From contig JAHFPR010000019.1 in NCBI GenBank assembly GCA_023269645.1, positions 1 through 16,463 on the forward strand: a stretch of DNA of 16,463 nucleotides, read 5' to 3'. Below the pieces are notes generated by a model. The model searched no databases and was not told the DNA's origin. It was given only the letters and a program-made list of their open reading frames with translations. The position numbers and the translations under genes are program-made. Below are positions 14,206-16,463 of this stretch, in pieces. Numbering within the stretch: the stretch's first letter is position 1; each line of letters opens with the position of its first letter. The stretch is from Alphaproteobacteria bacterium. GTDB lineage: Bacteria; Pseudomonadota; Alphaproteobacteria; Rickettsiales; UBA8987.

Positions 14206-14227
14206 AACCCTAGCAAATGCTAGGGTT
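14206..14227. repeat. 22-bp perfect inverted repeat
   Basis: AACCCTAGCA and TGCTAGGGTT are perfect complements separated by AA. It lies 34 bp outside the right attachment core. It could be a terminator-like hairpin following the ancestral tRNA-Leu or a protein-binding site. Confidence 0.6.
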
Positions 14228-14321
14228 GAGGGTTATACTTCGTCTTATACCGTCCAGCTTCATCCAGCAGAATCTGGGGGTATTTCTGGGGGGGGGCATA
14301 TATCCTTTGAAACAAGTAAAG

Positions 14322-14451
14322 CCGTCATCGCCCGAATCGCGTAGCGATTATAGGGCGATCCATCCGCGCGCATTGCGCGCAAAACAATGAGATGGGGCAG
14401 GCATGGATGCCCCTATAGTTTTTGCTTGCGCAAAAAGTCGGGGAATGACGG
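14322..14451. repeat. 130-bp multi-hairpin repeat with CCGTCAT ends
   Basis: The ends CCGTCAT (14322-14328) and ATGACGG (14445-14451) are exact inverted repeats. Inner hairpins include TCGC-GTA-GCGA, GCGCGC-ATT-GCGCGC, GGGGCA...TGCCCC and TTTTTG...CAAAAA. This is a folded palindromic repeat of the kind found dispersed in alphaproteobacterial genomes. Confidence 0.65.
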
Positions 14452-14482
14452 GGTGCGTACTTCAAGGGAATCTATAGTGTTT

Positions 14483-14513
14483 CCAAATAATATTCTTACA
14501 AAATATTATTTGG
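14483..14513. repeat. 12-bp-stem AT-rich hairpin
   Basis: CCAAATAATATT (14483-14494) pairs perfectly with AATATTATTTGG (14502-14513) around a 7-nt loop. Confidence 0.6.
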
Positions 14514-14534
14514 CATACGCTGCCTCCGGCGCGG

Positions 14535-14562
14535 AAAACCAACTCTTTCGGAGTTGGTTTTC
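14535..14562. repeat. 11-bp-stem hairpin, possible terminator
   Basis: AAAACCAACTC pairs with GAGTTGGTTTT around a short TTTCG loop. The A-tract before and T-tract after suggest a bidirectional terminator. Confidence 0.5.
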
Positions 14563-14609
14563 ATAGTCATACCCGATAAAAATGTAAGATTTTTATCGGG
14601 TATGACTAT
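14563..14609. repeat. Perfect 21-bp-stem hairpin of GTCAT...ATGAC type
   Basis: The arms 14563-14583 and 14589-14609 are perfect complements around a GTAAG loop. They contain GTCATACCCGAT and ATCGGGTATGAC, relating the hairpin to the GTCAT-CCCGA element at 14322-14451. Confidence 0.7.
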
Positions 14610-14697
14610 ATGTACGCGGAGGGATTGATAAAAAAAATGCACAAAAATCTGTGCGGCATGGTATAGAGAAGAAAATCCAACGTGGGGGAACCTTAAA

Positions 14698-15216
14698 ATG
14701 AAAAAAATTCTTGCAGTGCTGGCCATTGTTTTCTTTGCAACTCCCGCATATGCGGATGACGCTTCCGAACGCAAGGTGGCGGAGGAATTGCTGGAAGTCG
14801 GCGGCCTGAAGGAATCCATGCAGCAATCGCAGGATCAGATGGTGGGGGCGATCACCGGATCAATTATCGGGCCGATCAAGGAAAAATCGCAATGTTTTGA
14901 TGATGCCGCCGCCCAGGGATTCGCCGGCGATTTAAAAACCATCATCGTGAAATACATGAATTACGATGCTGAAAAGAAATTCATGGCGGATGTATATGTG
15001 GCCGAATTTACCGAGGATGAGCTGAAGCAGATTCTGGCGTTCAATAAATCCCCCGTGGGGCAAAAGGCGATTCAGAAGATGCCGATCATCATGCAGAAAG
15101 GCATGACCTTCGGGCAAAATATGTTCAAGGAGCATCAGCAGGAAATTCAGGATCAGATCAAGCAGTCGCTGGCGAAATACATCGACGATAAAGGCGAGTG
15201 CAAGAAGAAGCAGTAG
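14698..15216 (+). CDS. Secreted DUF2059 domain-containing protein
   Basis: This is a 172-residue exported protein. It has a clear Sec signal peptide: MKK, a hydrophobic core ILAVLAIVFFA, and a cleavage site after AYA at about residue 19. The mature part is helical and matches the DUF2059 pattern, with YVAEFTEDELKQILAFNKSPVGQKAIQKMP (about 99-128) as its most typical block. The function is unknown; a periplasmic location is expected. GGGGGAA lies about 8 nt before the ATG. tRNA-Val begins 11 bp after the stop, so the two may share a transcript. Confidence 0.9.
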   Translation: MKKILAVLAIVFFATPAYADDASERKVAEELLEVGGLKESMQQSQDQMVGAITGSIIGPIKEKSQCFDDAAAQGFAGDLKTIIVKYMNYDAEKKFMADVYVAEFTEDELKQILAFNKSPVGQKAIQKMPIIMQKGMTFGQNMFKEHQQEIQDQIKQSLAKYIDDKGECKKKQ

Positions 15217-15227
15217 TAAAAAATACA

Positions 15228-15304
15228 GGGCGGTTAGCTCAGTTGGTTAGAGCGCTAGCTTCACACGTTAGAGGTCGGAGGTTCGACCCCTCTACCGCCC
15301 ACCA
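15228..15304 (+). tRNA. tRNA-Val (anticodon CAC)
   Basis: This is a 77-nt class I tRNA with encoded CCA. The acceptor GGGCGGT pairs with ACCGCCC. The D-arm is GCTC...GAGC. The anticodon stem CTAGC/GTTAG (one G-T pair) carries loop TTCACAC with anticodon CAC, and the T-arm has GGTTCGACC. Confidence 0.97.
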
Positions 15305-15370
15305 GCTTTTTATTTACCTGACATAAGCAAGTGATGCGGAACATGGAAGGATGTTCAAAATGGACTCTCT

Positions 15371-15429
15371 CTGGAATTGCTTGCGGCCTTCGCCCTATGG
15401 CGCGACAAGGCGGCAATTCAGGGAATGAC
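15371..15429. repeat. Imperfect palindromic repeat ending in ATGAC
   Basis: GAATTGC (15374-15380) pairs with GCAATTC (15413-15419) with further matches (GCC/GGC, CCTT/AAGG) between them, and GGGAATGAC follows. On the minus strand it begins GTCATTCCC. The other end lacks an obvious GTCAT, so it may be a decayed copy of a dispersed repeat. Confidence 0.4.
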
Positions 15430-15437
15430 AGAAAGTG

Positions 15438-15454
15438 CCTGAAGTACCTTCAGG
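15438..15454. terminator. Hairpin between convergent tRNA-Val and transporter gene
   Basis: CCTGAAG and CTTCAGG form a perfect 7-bp stem with a 3-nt loop just past the transporter stop. No T-run follows on either strand, so termination is only suggested by position. Confidence 0.35.
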
Positions 15455-15461
15455 GTATCAA

Positions 15462-16463
15462 CTAAAAATCCTGCTTCACGCGCAGGTAGAATGTGTCGCT
15501 TGCGATGTCGGTTGCCGTGTAGTTCCCTAGCGGATGTGCCCAATCCATGCGGAACGTGGTGTCGCCCGTGGGAACCAGCTTGCCGGTAACGGCTTCCAGC
15601 CCAAGGCCGGTGCTGTACAGGTGGCTATCCACAATGCCGGAAACACCGGGAGAAAGCCGATTGACAACCACGCCGCCATCCACAAAAGGCCCGGCTCCAA
15701 CCGTCCAATTTTCATTCACGTTGATGTCCTGGAGGTATTCCACGGAGAACTGCATACCGCTGTCGCCGGTGGTCTGCGCGGGCTGGAAGCCGCGCACACT
15801 GCCGTATCCGCCGAGGGCGAACAGGTCGGGCGAGACCAGCACACCGGATCCAAGCTGGCCGGAAGTCACTAGTTTCAGCATTCCGTAATTCCGCACTTTG
15901 AAATTGGCGAGCAGCACCGGCTCCAGGCGCGTCGCTTCAGGATCGCCCTGCGCGCGTGAAAGACCCAGGTCGCCCCGGCTGCTTGCGCCGAATACATCCA
16001 TCCCCTTGCTGATTTTCGTTGCGCCATACCATACGCTCGTCTGCCCGCGATAGAGGTAGGAACCCTGCACATATGCATCGCGCAGATCATCCGAAGTGCT
16101 GCTGATGCTGTTGATCTGGGAATCATAGCCGCGCACTTCCAGCCCTGCGCGCACTGTCGCCTTTTCCTTTTTGGTGTTAACCAGATTGCTGACCAGCCCG
16201 GCGGTGAGCACATCGGAAGTGCCGGTTTGCTTGATACCGGGACCGGTATAGGCACTACGGATTCTGTTTTCGCTATGGAGGTAGGTGGTTTCCATCGCGA
16301 TATTGCGCACCATGATCGGTGTAACCGCACCGACGCTCACGCTCCACATCCCCTGGGTGGTGACGCGCGCCGTGCCCTCGATTTTCTCGCCCAAATGCAG
16401 CGCGTTGCCTTTTTCGAGGTGCAGCGTTGCGCCGTCCCGCCCGGTGAATTTGCTGCCGTAATT
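15462..16463 (-). CDS. ShlB/FhaC/HecB-type outer-membrane transporter (5' partial)
   Basis: The visible 333 residues are the C-terminal beta-barrel of a TpsB two-partner secretion transporter; the frame is open to the right edge, so the signal peptide and POTRA domains lie outside. The first visible residues NYGSKFTG match the start of the barrel in this family. Alternating beta-strand patterns follow. GGYGSVRGF carries the conserved VRGF/Y loop motif of Omp85-superfamily pores, and DGGVV and the C-terminal LRVKQDF with terminal Phe are typical. The protein would sit in the outer membrane and export a large beta-helical TpsA partner, which is not in this window. Confidence 0.85.
   Translation of the reverse strand, partial: NYGSKFTGRDGATLHLEKGNALHLGEKIEGTARVTTQGMWSVSVGAVTPIMVRNIAMETTYLHSENRIRSAYTGPGIKQTGTSDVLTAGLVSNLVNTKKEKATVRAGLEVRGYDSQINSISSTSDDLRDAYVQGSYLYRGQTSVWYGATKISKGMDVFGASSRGDLGLSRAQGDPEATRLEPVLLANFKVRNYGMLKLVTSGQLGSGVLVSPDLFALGGYGSVRGFQPAQTTGDSGMQFSVEYLQDINVNENWTVGAGPFVDGGVVVNRLSPGVSGIVDSHLYSTGLGLEAVTGKLVPTGDTTFRMDWAHPLGNYTATDIASDTFYLRVKQDF

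Larger units (their letters stand above)
14173..14697. other. Hairpin-rich non-coding chromosomal flank
   Basis: No credible gene was found in these 525 bp. The stretch contains a 22-bp palindrome, a nine-G run (14288-14296), a 130-bp multi-hairpin repeat and three further strong hairpins before the DUF2059 gene. If the element excised, position 14173 would follow directly after the tRNA-Leu 3' end core. Confidence 0.6.

Noticed and set aside
14173..14330. Remnant of an integrase gene in the right flank
   Set aside because: Short peptides can be read on the minus strand, but stops are frequent and no integrase motif is visible.
1..16463. CRISPR array, rRNA genes or a complete conjugation system
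   Set aside because: No regularly spaced direct repeats, no rRNA-like sequence and no type IV secretion or coupling-protein genes were seen.

Overview
The window looks like a chromosome segment from an alphaproteobacterium of moderate GC content. The addA-trxA pair, the NDUFA9-like epimerase, the MobC/relaxase family and the short GTCAT...ATGAC palindromic repeats all fit that group. No genus can be named from this sequence alone.

Positions 1-6900 are mostly core genes. A gene cut by the left edge encodes a protein with a long Pro/Gln-rich tail. It converges on a minus-strand series: NDUFA9-like epimerase, DUF3800 protein, addA (helicase-nuclease) and trxA. The DUF3800 gene is much more AT-rich than its neighbours and sits 1 nt after the epimerase stop, so it looks acquired. 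addA carries an in-frame palindromic repeat. A related repeat copy lies just upstream of tRNA-Leu(CAG).

Positions 7055-14172 are read as one integrative mobilizable element of about 7.1 kb, inserted at the 3' end of tRNA-Leu. Its gene order is serine recombinase, a small coupled protein, a TauE/SafE permease, a DUF6088/AbiEii toxin-antitoxin pair, a relaxase and MobC. Both ends carry the 10-bp direct repeat gggcaccatt. The recombinase frame runs through the left repeat and stops inside the tRNA T-loop. The same frame continues through the right repeat into a startless 38-codon tail whose TGA overlaps the mobC ATG as ATGA. Joining the two ends in a circle would therefore give a 547-residue recombinase translationally coupled to mobC and the relaxase. 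Excision would change the recombinase C-terminus and could connect the mobilization genes to the recombinase transcript. This is the most notable observation in the window.

Positions 14173-14700 are non-coding and rich in hairpins and palindromic repeats. They are followed by a secreted DUF2059 protein, tRNA-Val(CAC), and the 3' part of a ShlB/FhaC-type outer-membrane transporter that runs off the right edge on the minus strand.
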